A stretch of 64,000 nucleotides of DNA from Anaerolineales bacterium UBA2395. Its GTDB lineage: Bacteria; Chloroflexota; Anaerolineae; Anaerolineales; Villigracilaceae. Location: assembly GCA_002343775.1 (NCBI GenBank), contig DDSH01000012.1:1-64000 (forward strand), read 5' to 3'. Within the stretch, counting starts at the first letter, position 1; each line of letters opens with the position of its first letter. This document shows, piece by piece, positions 51,748 through 60,807 of the stretch. The notes beneath the pieces are model-generated. The model had not been told where the DNA came from, did not search any database, and saw nothing but the letters and a program-made list of their open reading frames with translations. The translations under genes were made by a program, and so were the position numbers.

Positions 51748-53082
51748 CTATGCCAGTTCGGCGCGGCGTTTTGCCAGCGTGTCATCCAGCGCCATGCGGT
51801 CACGGTGATAGTAGGGGTAGAAGGCAAACCACGAGAGAACACTGAAAGCGAGCGAGACGGTCACCGACCAGAAGAACAGATTGGTGAGCGTAATTTGGTT
51901 GCCGATAATACCAACCAGCGCGGCGATGGCGGCTTGAACCAATCCGTTTGCCAGACGGTTGGCAGCGTAGGCGGTGCTGCGCTGTTCGGGCAGGTTGACG
52001 GCGGCGATCATCGGGGCGATTGCGGCGGGAAATGCCATGTCCATGAACAAGCCAAACAGCAGGGCGAAGGCAAAGAAGGTCATCATATTGCCCGTCACCT
52101 GCTGGAAGAAGAAGTAGCCCAAAACTGCCATCATGGCGCGCGAACCCTGCGCGATGAACAGCCGTCCATAACGCGGGTTTTTGCGTTCCGCCCAGTCGCC
52201 CAGCAGACCGCCAATCAGCGTGCTTAATGCCGAGCCGATGACGATGCCTGTCAGCACGGTGGTGGCTTGACCGGGGCGGAAGCCGCGCTCATCCACCAGC
52301 CAGGTAACGGCAAAGGTCAGGATGGTCAGTTGAACAGGCACGCCGAAAATCTTTTCAAAAATCAACAGCAGGTTGGTCGGCACGCGGAAGATGGCCGCCA
52401 CGCTCTGCCACGAAAACGTGTATTTTTTTTCAGACTTCTGCGCCACATCGGCAATGACGGCTTCCGCGCCGCCGCGCGGCGGTTCTTTAAGGAAGAAGGC
52501 AAAGAGCAGACCGCTCAACATGCTCAGCGCGCCGAAGGTGACAAAACCGATGCGCCAGCCGGTTTCGGGAATTTCCGCCATGCGCCCAAAGAACAGGATG
52601 CTGACGATGACTGCCAGCGAGGAAATCATGCGCATAATGCCGAAGACCTTGCCGCGCTCCTTTTGCGGAAACAGGTCGGTGAGCATGGAGTTCATCGGCG
52701 AGCCGAGCGCCACCAGCCCAATGGCGGCGATGATGCGCAGGGAAAGCAGCATCTCGTAACTGGCGGAGAAACCGATCAACAACGTCCACAAGCCCCACAG
52801 CCCCGTGCCGATAATCAGAATGCGCTTGCGGCTGAAGCGGTCTGCGAGCATTCCCCAGATGGGACCAAAAATCATTTCCATCACTTTGCCCAAACTGGTG
52901 ATTGTGCCAAGATGGGCGGTGGTCATATTGAGCGAAGCGCGGATGGCGGGGAACATGGAAGACATCGCCTGGTCTTCGCCCGCGTCCACAATGCCGGCGA
53001 AAGCCAGCGTTACCACATTGCGCCAGCGTCCCTTGATGGGCGTGGCTTCGGTGGCGGGAAGCGTTTCGGAAACAGCAGTCAT
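51748..53082 (-). CDS. MFS transporter
   Basis: 444 residues with a classical MFS layout: NVVTLAFAGIVDAGEDQAM, then WGMLADRFSRKRILIIGTGLWG (the A motif) in the second loop. The substrate is not recognisable. AAAAGGAGTTCCC precedes the ATG at 53082; an upstream frame extension overlaps a repeat. Confidence 0.8.
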   Translation of the reverse strand: MTAVSETLPATEATPIKGRWRNVVTLAFAGIVDAGEDQAMSSMFPAIRASLNMTTAHLGTITSLGKVMEMIFGPIWGMLADRFSRKRILIIGTGLWGLWTLLIGFSASYEMLLSLRIIAAIGLVALGSPMNSMLTDLFPQKERGKVFGIMRMISSLAVIVSILFFGRMAEIPETGWRIGFVTFGALSMLSGLLFAFFLKEPPRGGAEAVIADVAQKSEKKYTFSWQSVAAIFRVPTNLLLIFEKIFGVPVQLTILTFAVTWLVDERGFRPGQATTVLTGIVIGSALSTLIGGLLGDWAERKNPRYGRLFIAQGSRAMMAVLGYFFFQQVTGNMMTFFAFALLFGLFMDMAFPAAIAPMIAAVNLPEQRSTAYAANRLANGLVQAAIAALVGIIGNQITLTNLFFWSVTVSLAFSVLSWFAFYPYYHRDRMALDDTLAKRRAELA

Positions 53083-53102
53083 GGGAACTCCTTTTAATAT
53101 GA

Positions 53103-53178
53103 CCCTCACCCTGCCCTCTCCCAAAGGGAGAGGGAATCCCCTTCCCCATTCGGGGGAAGGGCTGGGGATGAGGGTGAG
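53103..53178. repeat. Nested palindromic repeat
   Basis: Contains CCCTCTCCC / GGGAGAGGG and CCCTTCCCC / GGGGGAAGG hairpins within outer CTCACCCT / AGGGTGAG arms. Typical of intergenic palindromes in this group; it can act as a bidirectional terminator between MFS and esterase genes. Confidence 0.65.
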
Positions 53179-53181
53179 AGA

Positions 53182-53928
53182 TTATTTTTCCAACTGCGAA
53201 AAAAACTGCGCGACACGCTGATACACGATTTCATGCTCCACGTCCAGCGTGATGACGTGTCCGCTTTTTTCGAGCCAAAGCGTCTCTTTGTGGGGCGTGG
53301 TCAGGCGCTCGCTCAACAAGTCCAGCGCATTCGGCTCGACCACTTTGTCGCCGCGCGATTGAATGAGCAGGACAGGCACATTGATCTTCGGCAGACCTGC
53401 CTGCATCAGTTTCGCCAGCCCAGCCGCTTCCGCGATGGCATGAGGCACAAAATAACGATACGATGTTTCGGCGGCAATTCCCACCGCGCCCGGCTTTTTG
53501 AATTTGGGGACAAATAAACTGAGCGGGCGCATCAAGGGGACGCGCCAATCATTCGTCAGCCCATAGGGCGCGGATAACGCCGCCACACCGCTGACCTGAT
53601 AACGGTTTGCCGTGATCAGAGTCAGGATTCCGCCCATGGAGAGTCCCGCCACATAAATGTGGTCGCTCATGTCTTTCAAAAGATTCAAGCCGTCTTCCAC
53701 GGCGGTAATCCAATCGCGCCAGGCGGGACGGCGCAAATCGTCCACATGCGTGCCGTGTCCGGGCAGGCGGATGCCCAGCGCGGTGTAGCCTTGCGTTTCA
53801 TTCAGATATTTCCCCAGTCCGCGCATGGCGGCGGGCGAGCCGGTGAAGCCGTGAATCAACAAAACGCCCGTGTGGCTGCCGGGAAAAAGGAACGGCTCCG
53901 CGCCGGGCATGGTAAGAAATTGATTCAT
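53182..53928 (-). CDS. Carboxylesterase / monoacylglycerol lipase-like
   Basis: 248 residues with HGFTGSP near 26, GLS97MGG nucleophile elbow, RGDKVVEP for Asp and SGHVITLD for His. Resembles Est30-type carboxylesterases of thermophiles. Cytoplasmic. Function in the run is not specified. Confidence 0.85.
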   Translation of the reverse strand: MNQFLTMPGAEPFLFPGSHTGVLLIHGFTGSPAAMRGLGKYLNETQGYTALGIRLPGHGTHVDDLRRPAWRDWITAVEDGLNLLKDMSDHIYVAGLSMGGILTLITANRYQVSGVAALSAPYGLTNDWRVPLMRPLSLFVPKFKKPGAVGIAAETSYRYFVPHAIAEAAGLAKLMQAGLPKINVPVLLIQSRGDKVVEPNALDLLSERLTTPHKETLWLEKSGHVITLDVEHEIVYQRVAQFFSQLEK

Positions 53929-53930
53929 TT

Positions 53931-54983
53931 TTATTTTTCCTCTAAAGGTTGAAAACCGCCGCCTAATATTTCCTGCGTGGGCATGACCACCACAAAGGCT
54001 TGCGGGTCTTGGGCGCTAACAATGGATTTCAGATGCGCCACTTCCGTTACCGTGAGCGCCACCATCAAAACCGGGCGATCCTGATGCGAGTAGATACCCT
54101 GCCCGGAAAGGAGTGTGCCGCTGCGCTTCATCTCTTTGATGATTTTTTCCGAGACCGCCTGCGGGTCTTTGGTCACAACCAGCGCCAGGATGCGGCGGCG
54201 GCGGCGGGAAACGCGTTCTTTTTTTAATGGTTCGAAATCTGGTTTCACCCTCATCGCGCGCCAAAGCGAATTCATCATTGGCATACCATCGAACTTTGGC
54301 AGCACTTCGCCGCTGGCTTGCGTCAGCCCGGCGGTTAAAATTCCCACCAAAACCAGCGCTCCGTTGAATATCAAACCTAAAATCAACATGGTCGTGCCAG
54401 AGATGGGACCAAGCGCTGAGCGTGTCACAAATTCCGCCCAGGCAGCGGCGGGAACGGGGTGCAGATATACTTTGAGCGCCCAGACCATTCCCACTAGAAG
54501 AAAAATCCAAAAGTAGTTGCGGCGAAAGCGACGTCCGAAGGCTTCCCAAATGCTGATGGGAAATTCGGGCGTAAGCAGCGTTTCCGCAAGGTTCTCCGCC
54601 CATTCGGGGTGGGGCGCAAACGGGGGCGCAAGCATGGCGGCGAAGAAGTCGGTCTCCATCAGGCGGGCGCGGTATGCCCATAATTCGTAATAACGGTAAC
54701 GTCTCGCTTCTATCCACAGAAAAATGGCGATCAAGAGAGTATTAATCAGCAGGACGCCGTGGTGATTGTTGGGGGATGAAAGGGCAAAAGAAATTGCCGC
54801 GCTGGTGGTGACAACCGCCCAATTCGTTGTATTATCCAATCTCATGCGCCAAGTGTTGGAACGCTGGATTTCGGCGCGGTAATAATGCACCATCGCTGTG
54901 GTAAATTCAGAGGGGCGCAGGTGGTAGCCGCGATACGACCAGACCGATTCGTCGGCGCCGGAAGCGGGTCTTTCTTCAGTCAT
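53931..54983 (-). CDS. DUF2270 membrane protein fused to DUF2179-like domain
   Basis: 350 residues. Residues about 15-190 match DUF2270 (YRGYHLRPSEFTTAMVHYYRAEIQRSNTWRMRLDNTTNWAV ... WIEARRYRYYELWAYRARLMETDFF) with several membrane helices, and the last 80 (RRILALVVTKDPQAVSEKIIKEMKRSGTLLSGQGIYS...) read like DUF2179, a cytoplasmic ligand-sensing fold from YitT proteins. The fusion is by eye. Starts 8 bp after the ABC permease gene. Confidence 0.7.
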   Translation of the reverse strand: MTEERPASGADESVWSYRGYHLRPSEFTTAMVHYYRAEIQRSNTWRMRLDNTTNWAVVTTSAAISFALSSPNNHHGVLLINTLLIAIFLWIEARRYRYYELWAYRARLMETDFFAAMLAPPFAPHPEWAENLAETLLTPEFPISIWEAFGRRFRRNYFWIFLLVGMVWALKVYLHPVPAAAWAEFVTRSALGPISGTTMLILGLIFNGALVLVGILTAGLTQASGEVLPKFDGMPMMNSLWRAMRVKPDFEPLKKERVSRRRRRILALVVTKDPQAVSEKIIKEMKRSGTLLSGQGIYSHQDRPVLMVALTVTEVAHLKSIVSAQDPQAFVVVMPTQEILGGGFQPLEEK

Positions 54984-54991
54984 TGCAATCC

Positions 54992-55825
54992 TTATCCTTT
55001 CAGGGCGCCCAGTGTCAATCCCTTAATAATATAGCGTTGGGCGAAGGCAACCATCAGCAGGGCGGGGATCATGGCAAAGAATGCGCCCGCCGCCATTTCG
55101 CCGTAACGGATACTGTATTCCTGCACAAAACTGGAGATACCGACCGGGATGGTCATGCCGCGCGGCGTGCTGGTCAGCGAGAGGGAGAAGAGGAAGTCGC
55201 GCCATGAGAAGATGAACGCCAGCGCACCCGCAGCGGCGATGCCCGGCTGAATCATCGGGAGCAGAACCTGGGTCAGGGATTGGAAGCGGTTCGCGCCGTC
55301 CACCATGGCGGCTTCTTCCAGTTCCTTGGGAACGTCTGCAAAGAAGTCCAGCAAAATCCAAGTGGCGGTGGGCAGGTTCAAAACGATGTGACCCATGATG
55401 ACCGCCAACACTGTGTCGTAGATGTTGAGCGAGCGGGCAATCAGGTAGAAAGGTCCCAAAAATGTGACAGGCGGAAGCATATGAATGAATAAAATCATTC
55501 CCAGCAGTAAGCCGCTCCACAGGGGACGCCAGCGAAAACGGCTGAGGCTGTATGCCGCCAAACTGGCAATTACCAGCACGATCACCATTGTGCCAGCGGC
55601 AACCACAAGACTGTTAAATGTAAGCCGTAAAAAGTTGCTCTGACTGGGGTCAAAGAGTCTTTCGTAATTGACCAGTGTGGGCGTAAATGCCAGGCTGCCG
55701 GAAATAATGTCGCGGAAGAGTTTAAGGGAGGTCATCAGCGTGAAAAAAATGGGAACCAGCGTAAAAACCACCACAAACATCAGAAAGCCGTGCCGAAAAA
55801 CGGGTTCAATGGAAAATTTCTTCAT
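54992..55825 (-). CDS. ABC sugar transporter permease (MalG-like)
   Basis: 277 residues, six membrane helices. The EAAMVDGANRFQSLTQVLLPMIQPG segment is the EAA loop that docks on the ATPase. Typical carbohydrate uptake CUT1 inner-membrane subunit. AGGAGAATCGCC precedes the ATG at 55825. No ATPase gene is in the operon, so a shared MsmX-type ATPase is likely. Confidence 0.88.
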   Translation of the reverse strand: MKKFSIEPVFRHGFLMFVVVFTLVPIFFTLMTSLKLFRDIISGSLAFTPTLVNYERLFDPSQSNFLRLTFNSLVVAAGTMVIVLVIASLAAYSLSRFRWRPLWSGLLLGMILFIHMLPPVTFLGPFYLIARSLNIYDTVLAVIMGHIVLNLPTATWILLDFFADVPKELEEAAMVDGANRFQSLTQVLLPMIQPGIAAAGALAFIFSWRDFLFSLSLTSTPRGMTIPVGISSFVQEYSIRYGEMAAGAFFAMIPALLMVAFAQRYIIKGLTLGALKG

Positions 55826-55838
55826 GGCGATTCTCCTG

Positions 55839-56780
55839 CTATGCCTGGGCGCGTTGCCCAACCCGACGGTAAAAGATGACGAAGATGGAAATTATGAGCG
55901 CCAGCCCGAGCGCGAGGAAAGAAGCGTACCCCAGACGGAACTGCCCGGAGAATACGTCATAAATATACAAACTGATGACTTCAGTGGCGGTGCCGGGACC
56001 GCCGCCGGTCAGGAGGAAAATTTCATCAAAGACTTTGAAGGCAAAAATGGTGCGAAGCATGACGGCGGTGAGCAACGTGGGGCGCAGAAGGGGCAGGGTG
56101 ATATAGCGCAGGATTTGGGATTCAGACGCCCCGTCCACGCGGGCGGCTTCGTTCACTTCCTGCGGCAGGGATTCCAACCCCGCCAGGATGATCAGAAACA
56201 TGAAGCTGGTCCAGTGCCACAAGTCCACCAGAATGACGGATGGCATTGCCAGCTGGGGGTCCGCCGTCCAGGTAGGACCGGGAATGCCAAACACCGCCAG
56301 CGCTTGATTAATAAAACCGTAGTTGTAGTCGTACATCAACCGCCACATGGTGCCGATGGCGATGGGCGGAACCAGCAGGGGAATCAGCAATACCGTGCGG
56401 TATAAGCCCACAAAATGGTTGCTGCGGCTGACCAGAAGGGAGATGACTAGAGCGAGAATCGTCTCGATGATGACGACGGCTATCACAAAAACAAGGGTAT
56501 TTTTCAGAGCGGTCGGCACAACCGGGTCTTGCCGCGCCGTTTCGAGGTGCTTCAAGCCGACAAACTCCCAGACGGTTTCTCCTTTGACAATATCTACTTC
56601 CGATACGCTCATGCGGATTAATTGATAACTGGGGTACGCTACCAGCAGGAGCAGGGTGATGACCAGCGGAGCGACCGTCCAATATTGGAAGGTGCGATCT
56701 ATAAATTTACCTAGGCGGCTGGAAATTCCAACCTGGTTGGGTGTGGGAGAAAGTTTGGAAGGGTTCACGGCGACTCGCAA
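55839..56780 (-). CDS. ABC sugar transporter permease (MalF-like)
   Basis: 313 residues, six helices, EAA loop EAARVDGASESQILRYITLPLLRPT. Pairs with the MalG-like permease. The first codon is a TTG (56780) or a GTG four codons later; no strong ribosome site is seen, so the exact start is open. Part of the LacI-controlled uptake operon. Confidence 0.85.
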   Translation of the reverse strand: MRVAVNPSKLSPTPNQVGISSRLGKFIDRTFQYWTVAPLVITLLLLVAYPSYQLIRMSVSEVDIVKGETVWEFVGLKHLETARQDPVVPTALKNTLVFVIAVVIIETILALVISLLVSRSNHFVGLYRTVLLIPLLVPPIAIGTMWRLMYDYNYGFINQALAVFGIPGPTWTADPQLAMPSVILVDLWHWTSFMFLIILAGLESLPQEVNEAARVDGASESQILRYITLPLLRPTLLTAVMLRTIFAFKVFDEIFLLTGGGPGTATEVISLYIYDVFSGQFRLGYASFLALGLALIISIFVIFYRRVGQRAQA

Positions 56781-56840
56781 TGGATAGTTGAGTTAAAGAA
56801 AAGGGGAGGCGAATATTTCGTTCACCTCCCCTGATACGAC

Positions 56841-58262
56841 TTACTCAGCCAGCGGCTTGACTTTATAACCGGCGTCGGTCAAGATTTTGTGAATCTCTTT
56901 CGCGCCTTCCAAAAGCGCCTGTTCGGGCGTAATTTCAGAAATCAACGCCTGCTTCAAGCGGCGATCCAAGACCTCAATGATTTGAGGCGTTTCCGCCAGG
57001 CGCGGCTGGGCATGAATGAACGGCGTGCTATCTGCCATGGCTTTCATCCACCAACCCAGCTTGGGGTCGTTTGCCATTTCTTCGTACACATCCTGGCGGA
57101 CGGGGATCGCGCCAGATTGGGCGTAGAATAGCTGCGCATCCTTGCTCAACGCCCAATTTAGAAAGGCGAGCGCGGCTTGCTTGCGCTCATCGGGCAGGTT
57201 GTGGGGTACGCCCATCACCCAGATGCCGGACATGGTGGCGTTCATGCCCGCCGCCGAGCCAGGAACCGGCACAGCCGCCACGTTCCCGATCACAGTGGAT
57301 TTTTCGGGGTTGTCAAAGTCGGGCGCTGCGGCTCCCACCAATACCATCTGGGGGACTTTTCCGCTCGCCATGAGCGCAATCATTTCCGCCTGACCGTTAT
57401 CCGCGAAGTTGGCAGGACCGTACTCGGTTCCGAGTTTGAGCCATGTGTTCAGGGCTTCCAAGCCTTCGGGGCTGTTGAGGGTTACTTCCCATTCGCCAGT
57501 CTGCTCGTCCAGTTTGATGACGTTGCCGCCATAACTGGCAAGGAAAGCCTGGAATTCCCAGTTGGGCGGGTTGGCGCGCACCACATAGCCGGACATATCT
57601 CCACTTTTGAGCGCTTGCGCGGCGGCTTCTACATCCGCCCAGGTCTGGGGAGCAGCCAGTCCTTGCGCCTCGAACAGATCCTTGCGGTAGAAGTAGAGCA
57701 TGATGTTGCCATTGATCGGCAAGCCGTACAACTCGCCCTTTTCAGACGAGTAGCCCAATTCGGAGTCCCAACGAGTCGCCCATTCGTATTCGATGATCTG
57801 CGGGTCGAGTTCAAAGTTCGGGTCAATGTCCTTGATGGGCGTCACCAGTCCGTCGGCATAGAACTGCATGTACCACTGCTCGTTCAGCGTCAGGATGTCA
57901 AATTCGCTTTCAGAGGCTTGCACGGCGTTTCGGGATTTTTCCAACATGCCGTTGAACGGAGTGCGGTTCAACGTGACCTGGTTGCCGGTCTCTTCCACAT
58001 ACTTGTTGACCAGCGCCTCGAAACCAGCCAGCCACGGGGATTCATTGATGAGGATGGTGATGGGAGGCAGGGGCTTGGGTTCTTCAGTGGTGGTGGGAAC
58101 AGCCTCGGTGGCAGCCGCTTCGGTGGGAACTTCAGTCGGGGCGGGCGCTTCGGTCGTTGCGGCAGCGGGACCGCACGCGGCAAGCAGGAACGAAAAGACG
58201 ACCAGCAGGCTGAGGCTGAGGAAAAGACCGCGTTGCGTCTTTTTCATAAAGTGTAGATTCAT
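56841..58262 (-). CDS. ABC sugar-binding lipoprotein
   Basis: 473 residues. Lipoprotein signal with lipobox LLAAC30, then an APTEVPTEAAATEA linker, then a family 1 solute-binding fold: ITILINESPWLAGFEALVNKYVEETG, FDILTLNEQWYMQFYADGLV, YGLPINGNIMLYFYRKDLFEAQGL. It captures sugars outside the membrane. AAAAGGAGAGAAACA precedes the ATG. Located right after lacI and before both permease genes. Confidence 0.88.
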   Translation of the reverse strand: MNLHFMKKTQRGLFLSLSLLVVFSFLLAACGPAAATTEAPAPTEVPTEAAATEAVPTTTEEPKPLPPITILINESPWLAGFEALVNKYVEETGNQVTLNRTPFNGMLEKSRNAVQASESEFDILTLNEQWYMQFYADGLVTPIKDIDPNFELDPQIIEYEWATRWDSELGYSSEKGELYGLPINGNIMLYFYRKDLFEAQGLAAPQTWADVEAAAQALKSGDMSGYVVRANPPNWEFQAFLASYGGNVIKLDEQTGEWEVTLNSPEGLEALNTWLKLGTEYGPANFADNGQAEMIALMASGKVPQMVLVGAAAPDFDNPEKSTVIGNVAAVPVPGSAAGMNATMSGIWVMGVPHNLPDERKQAALAFLNWALSKDAQLFYAQSGAIPVRQDVYEEMANDPKLGWWMKAMADSTPFIHAQPRLAETPQIIEVLDRRLKQALISEITPEQALLEGAKEIHKILTDAGYKVKPLAE

Positions 58263-58354
58263 TGTTTCTCTCCTTTTGGGTTCAAAGTGTTGATTGAAGA
58301 ACAACCTATGTCTTTACAAGTGTTTTAGAAATGCCTCCTTTCAAACCATACATC

Positions 58355-59371
58355 TCATTGGCGCACAGCGGGCGCGGTTGAGTTTCTGATAACGAGAGAT
58401 GTATCCAACATAATTTGGGCTGGAACAGAATCATGGCTGCCGCGAATGAATGACAACAGAGTCTCAGCGGCGATACGCCCTTTTTGGTAGGTATCCTGCC
58501 GAATGGTGGTGAGAGGCGGGCTGGAAAATCGGGCAAGGCTGACATCGTCGAAACCAACCACAGATACGTCTTCAGGCACGCGAAGGTCCAATTCCTTCAA
58601 CGCCTGCACCGCGCCAAACGCCATCATGTCGTCGCCGCAAATTAGGGCGCTGGGAGGATCAGGAAGCTTCATCGCCTGGATTGCCAGCGCATGTCCCGAT
58701 TCAGAGGTAAAACTACCTTCCAGAATGTATTTCTCCACGAGAGGCAGATCATTTTTTATCAAGGAATTGCGATACCCCTGTTCGCGCAGACGTACGGATA
58801 CAAGACTCTTGGGTCCCGTTAATAGCGCAATATGGCGATGACCCAGGGAGACTAAATATTCCATTGCCTGTTCTACGCCACCCGCAAAATCAGCATCCAC
58901 CCAGTGGGTCGAATTGTCGTTCTCAGCAATACGACAGGTTCCAATGCAGGGAACGCCGCTTTCTGCCAAACCTTCCAGATTGGGATCGCCAAGCGGAATG
59001 CTCATCAAGATCAAACCGTCTACCTGCCGTTGAGTATATAAATTTGCATATGGTATCCTGCCATGTGCAAGTTGGAGAAGCAAATTAACATTGTTTGCAC
59101 TTAGAACTTCAGCAATACCCCGCAATACTTCCGTGAAAAACGGGTGAGTGAAAATGTAATCCGCAGAATGGGGGATGATCACACCAATGGTGTTTGTTCT
59201 TCCGTTAACCAGGCTACGTGCCATGTTATTCGGCTGATACCCCAGTTCCAGGATTGCCTGCTGGACTTTTTGGCGGGTCTCCGAGGAAACTTCTGCCATG
59301 TTGTTAACGACTCTCGATACGGTCTTGATGGAAACACCTGAAAGTTGGGCTACATCTTTGATTGTCGCCAT
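58355..59371 (-). CDS. LacI-family transcriptional regulator
   Basis: 338 residues with N-terminal HTH (MATIKDVAQLSGVSIKTVSRVVNNMAEVSSETRQKVQQAI) and a periplasmic-binding-like sensor domain, ending in VIRNSTAP. The ATG at 59371 has AAAGGATGTGCCA upstream. It should bind the TGACAACGTTGTCA operator located 48 bp upstream, shared with the divergent cupin gene, and respond to a sugar imported by the ABC genes. Confidence 0.9.
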   Translation of the reverse strand: MATIKDVAQLSGVSIKTVSRVVNNMAEVSSETRQKVQQAILELGYQPNNMARSLVNGRTNTIGVIIPHSADYIFTHPFFTEVLRGIAEVLSANNVNLLLQLAHGRIPYANLYTQRQVDGLILMSIPLGDPNLEGLAESGVPCIGTCRIAENDNSTHWVDADFAGGVEQAMEYLVSLGHRHIALLTGPKSLVSVRLREQGYRNSLIKNDLPLVEKYILEGSFTSESGHALAIQAMKLPDPPSALICGDDMMAFGAVQALKELDLRVPEDVSVVGFDDVSLARFSSPPLTTIRQDTYQKGRIAAETLLSFIRGSHDSVPAQIMLDTSLVIRNSTAPAVRQ

Positions 59372-59404
59372 TGGCACATCCTTTTATTGTAGGTAAAATA
59401 CATA

Positions 59405-59432
59405 ATGACAACGTTTACTGACAACGTTGTCA
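59405..59432. promoter_or_regulatory. LacI-type double operator
   Basis: TGACAACGTTGTCA at 59419-59432 is a perfect 14-bp palindrome with a central CG, as LacI-family sites have. A second, imperfect copy TGACAACGTTTA lies at 59405-59416. Both are in the divergent promoter of lacI and the cupin gene. Confidence 0.7.
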
Positions 59433-59470
59433 TTAAATATCATCATTTTTTCACTCTGTCAAGGAAAATC

Positions 59471-59908
59471 ATGACTTACCAAATTCCTGCCACCCTTCTC
59501 GAAATTCATGAATCCCATCTACCAGGTTTCAAGCCGTTGGTGGATTCTGATGATTGGCGCGTTGCCCTTTTGAACTTTGAACCTGCACTGACCCCTCAAC
59601 GTCTTTCTGAGTTTCAGCGTCACAACGAAACCGACGAAGTATTCGTGTTATTAAGCGGACGCTGCATCCTTTTTCTTGGGGAAGGCGAAGACGCCGTCAC
59701 GCAGGTCTTTGCGCTTGATCTGGAGCCGTTCAAACTGTACAACGTTTGCCGCCGCGCCTGGCATGCCCACGCACTCAGTGAAAATGCGAAATTATTAATT
59801 GTAGAAAATCGAAATACTTCGCGCGCAAATTCGCCGCGCACTAAAATGACCCCTGAACAACATGCGGAAATCCTGAGCCTAACGCGCCAGATTTGGGGAG
59901 ATGCGTAG
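59471..59908 (+). CDS. Cupin-domain protein, 145 aa
   Basis: A single cupin: RHNETDEVFVLLSGRCILFLGEGED then WHAHALSENAKLLIVENRN. Metal ligands H, E and H are present. The ATG at 59471 follows AAGGAAAATC. Divergent from lacI behind the same operator, so likely co-regulated, perhaps a sugar isomerase or epimerase. Substrate unknown. Confidence 0.75.
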   Translation: MTYQIPATLLEIHESHLPGFKPLVDSDDWRVALLNFEPALTPQRLSEFQRHNETDEVFVLLSGRCILFLGEGEDAVTQVFALDLEPFKLYNVCRRAWHAHALSENAKLLIVENRNTSRANSPRTKMTPEQHAEILSLTRQIWGDA

Positions 59909-59928
59909 CTACAGATCTTCGCAAGTTA

Positions 59929-59962
59929 TCCCATACCCTTCCCACATGGGAAAGGGTATGGG
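59929..59962. terminator. Bidirectional terminator between convergent genes
   Basis: Arms CCCATACCCTT and AAGGGTATGGG pair with an inner CCCA/TGGG stem. It separates the cupin gene from the convergent esterase gene at 60000. Confidence 0.7.
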
Positions 59963-59999
59963 AGTGTAATGTCAGCGCGTAATCTCCTCTCCCCCACCC

Positions 60000-60677
60000 C
60001 TACAACTGCCGGTCCAGCCATGTCCTCACAATTGAGAGCGACTCGGCGGTGATGGTGTGACCCATGTGAAGGTTGTGATAGTCCACGTCCACGCCGTATT
60101 TCAATAGAAAATCGCGCGACTGGTGCGACCATTCGAGCGGCATACTCGAATCTTCGTAGCCGTGCGTCATCACGACAGGTTTGCCTTTTACGCCAGCCTC
60201 ATCCACTTGCAGCCCCGACTGTATGGGAACATAGCCCGACTGGGCAATGACTCCCTTGATGCGCTGCGGACGGGTGAGCAGAAACGACATGGACATCATG
60301 CTGCCCTGGCTGAAACCCATCAGGAAGAGTTTTTGCGGGTCAATCGGATAGGCTTGCAGCAACTCGCTGATGAAGTTGTCAATCCGTTCCAGCGCCGCTT
60401 CGAGTTGAATGGGGTCGGGTTTCCCAAACTCAGTGACGGGATACCAGTCATACGCGCCGGGGGCAAAGTCCACGGGTCCGCGCCCGCTGACCCACAGCAG
60501 GTTATCCTGCAAGTGCGGCGCGAGACCGATCAGGTCGCGTTCGTTGCTGCCGTGTCCGTGCAGGGCAAAGATGGCGGGGTAGCGAGTCTCTTTGTCAGCG
60601 GGGTTGTAACCTGCGGGCATTTGCAAAAGGTGATAAATCGAAAGGTCTGTTTTTTCTTCGACGGGGATTTGATTCAT
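60000..60677 (-). CDS. Phospholipase/carboxylesterase (dienelactone hydrolase-like)
   Basis: 225 residues with FALHGHGSNERDLI (oxyanion), GFS123QGSM nucleophile and GYEDSSMPLEWS plus MGHTI for Asp and His. Members hydrolyse small esters and lysophospholipids. A 27-codon remnant of a paralogue lies at 44624-44704. Confidence 0.85.
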   Translation of the reverse strand: MNQIPVEEKTDLSIYHLLQMPAGYNPADKETRYPAIFALHGHGSNERDLIGLAPHLQDNLLWVSGRGPVDFAPGAYDWYPVTEFGKPDPIQLEAALERIDNFISELLQAYPIDPQKLFLMGFSQGSMMSMSFLLTRPQRIKGVIAQSGYVPIQSGLQVDEAGVKGKPVVMTHGYEDSSMPLEWSHQSRDFLLKYGVDVDYHNLHMGHTITAESLSIVRTWLDRQL

Positions 60678-60719
60678 GGGAACTCCTAAAGTTTTTTATA
60701 TCAGCCACTGTCGTCACAG

Positions 60720-60797
60720 TGAGGGGACAATTCAAAGCGATCTCGCTTGCAAACGATGGATTGCTTCATCGGGCTAACGCCCTTCTCGCAATGACGA
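60720..60797. repeat. Dispersed intergenic repeat
   Basis: Sequence of the type CAAAGCGATCTCGCTTG ... GGATTGCTTCATCGGG ... CTCGCAATGACG, a short non-coding repeat often scattered in genomes of this group. No coding content. Confidence 0.5.
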
Positions 60798-60807
60798 GAT
60801 ATTTCAT

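Noticed and set aside
57177..58256. 359-codon plus-strand open frame
   Set aside because: Antisense to the sugar-binding lipoprotein; composition is Gly/Arg/Phe-rich as expected of a shadow.
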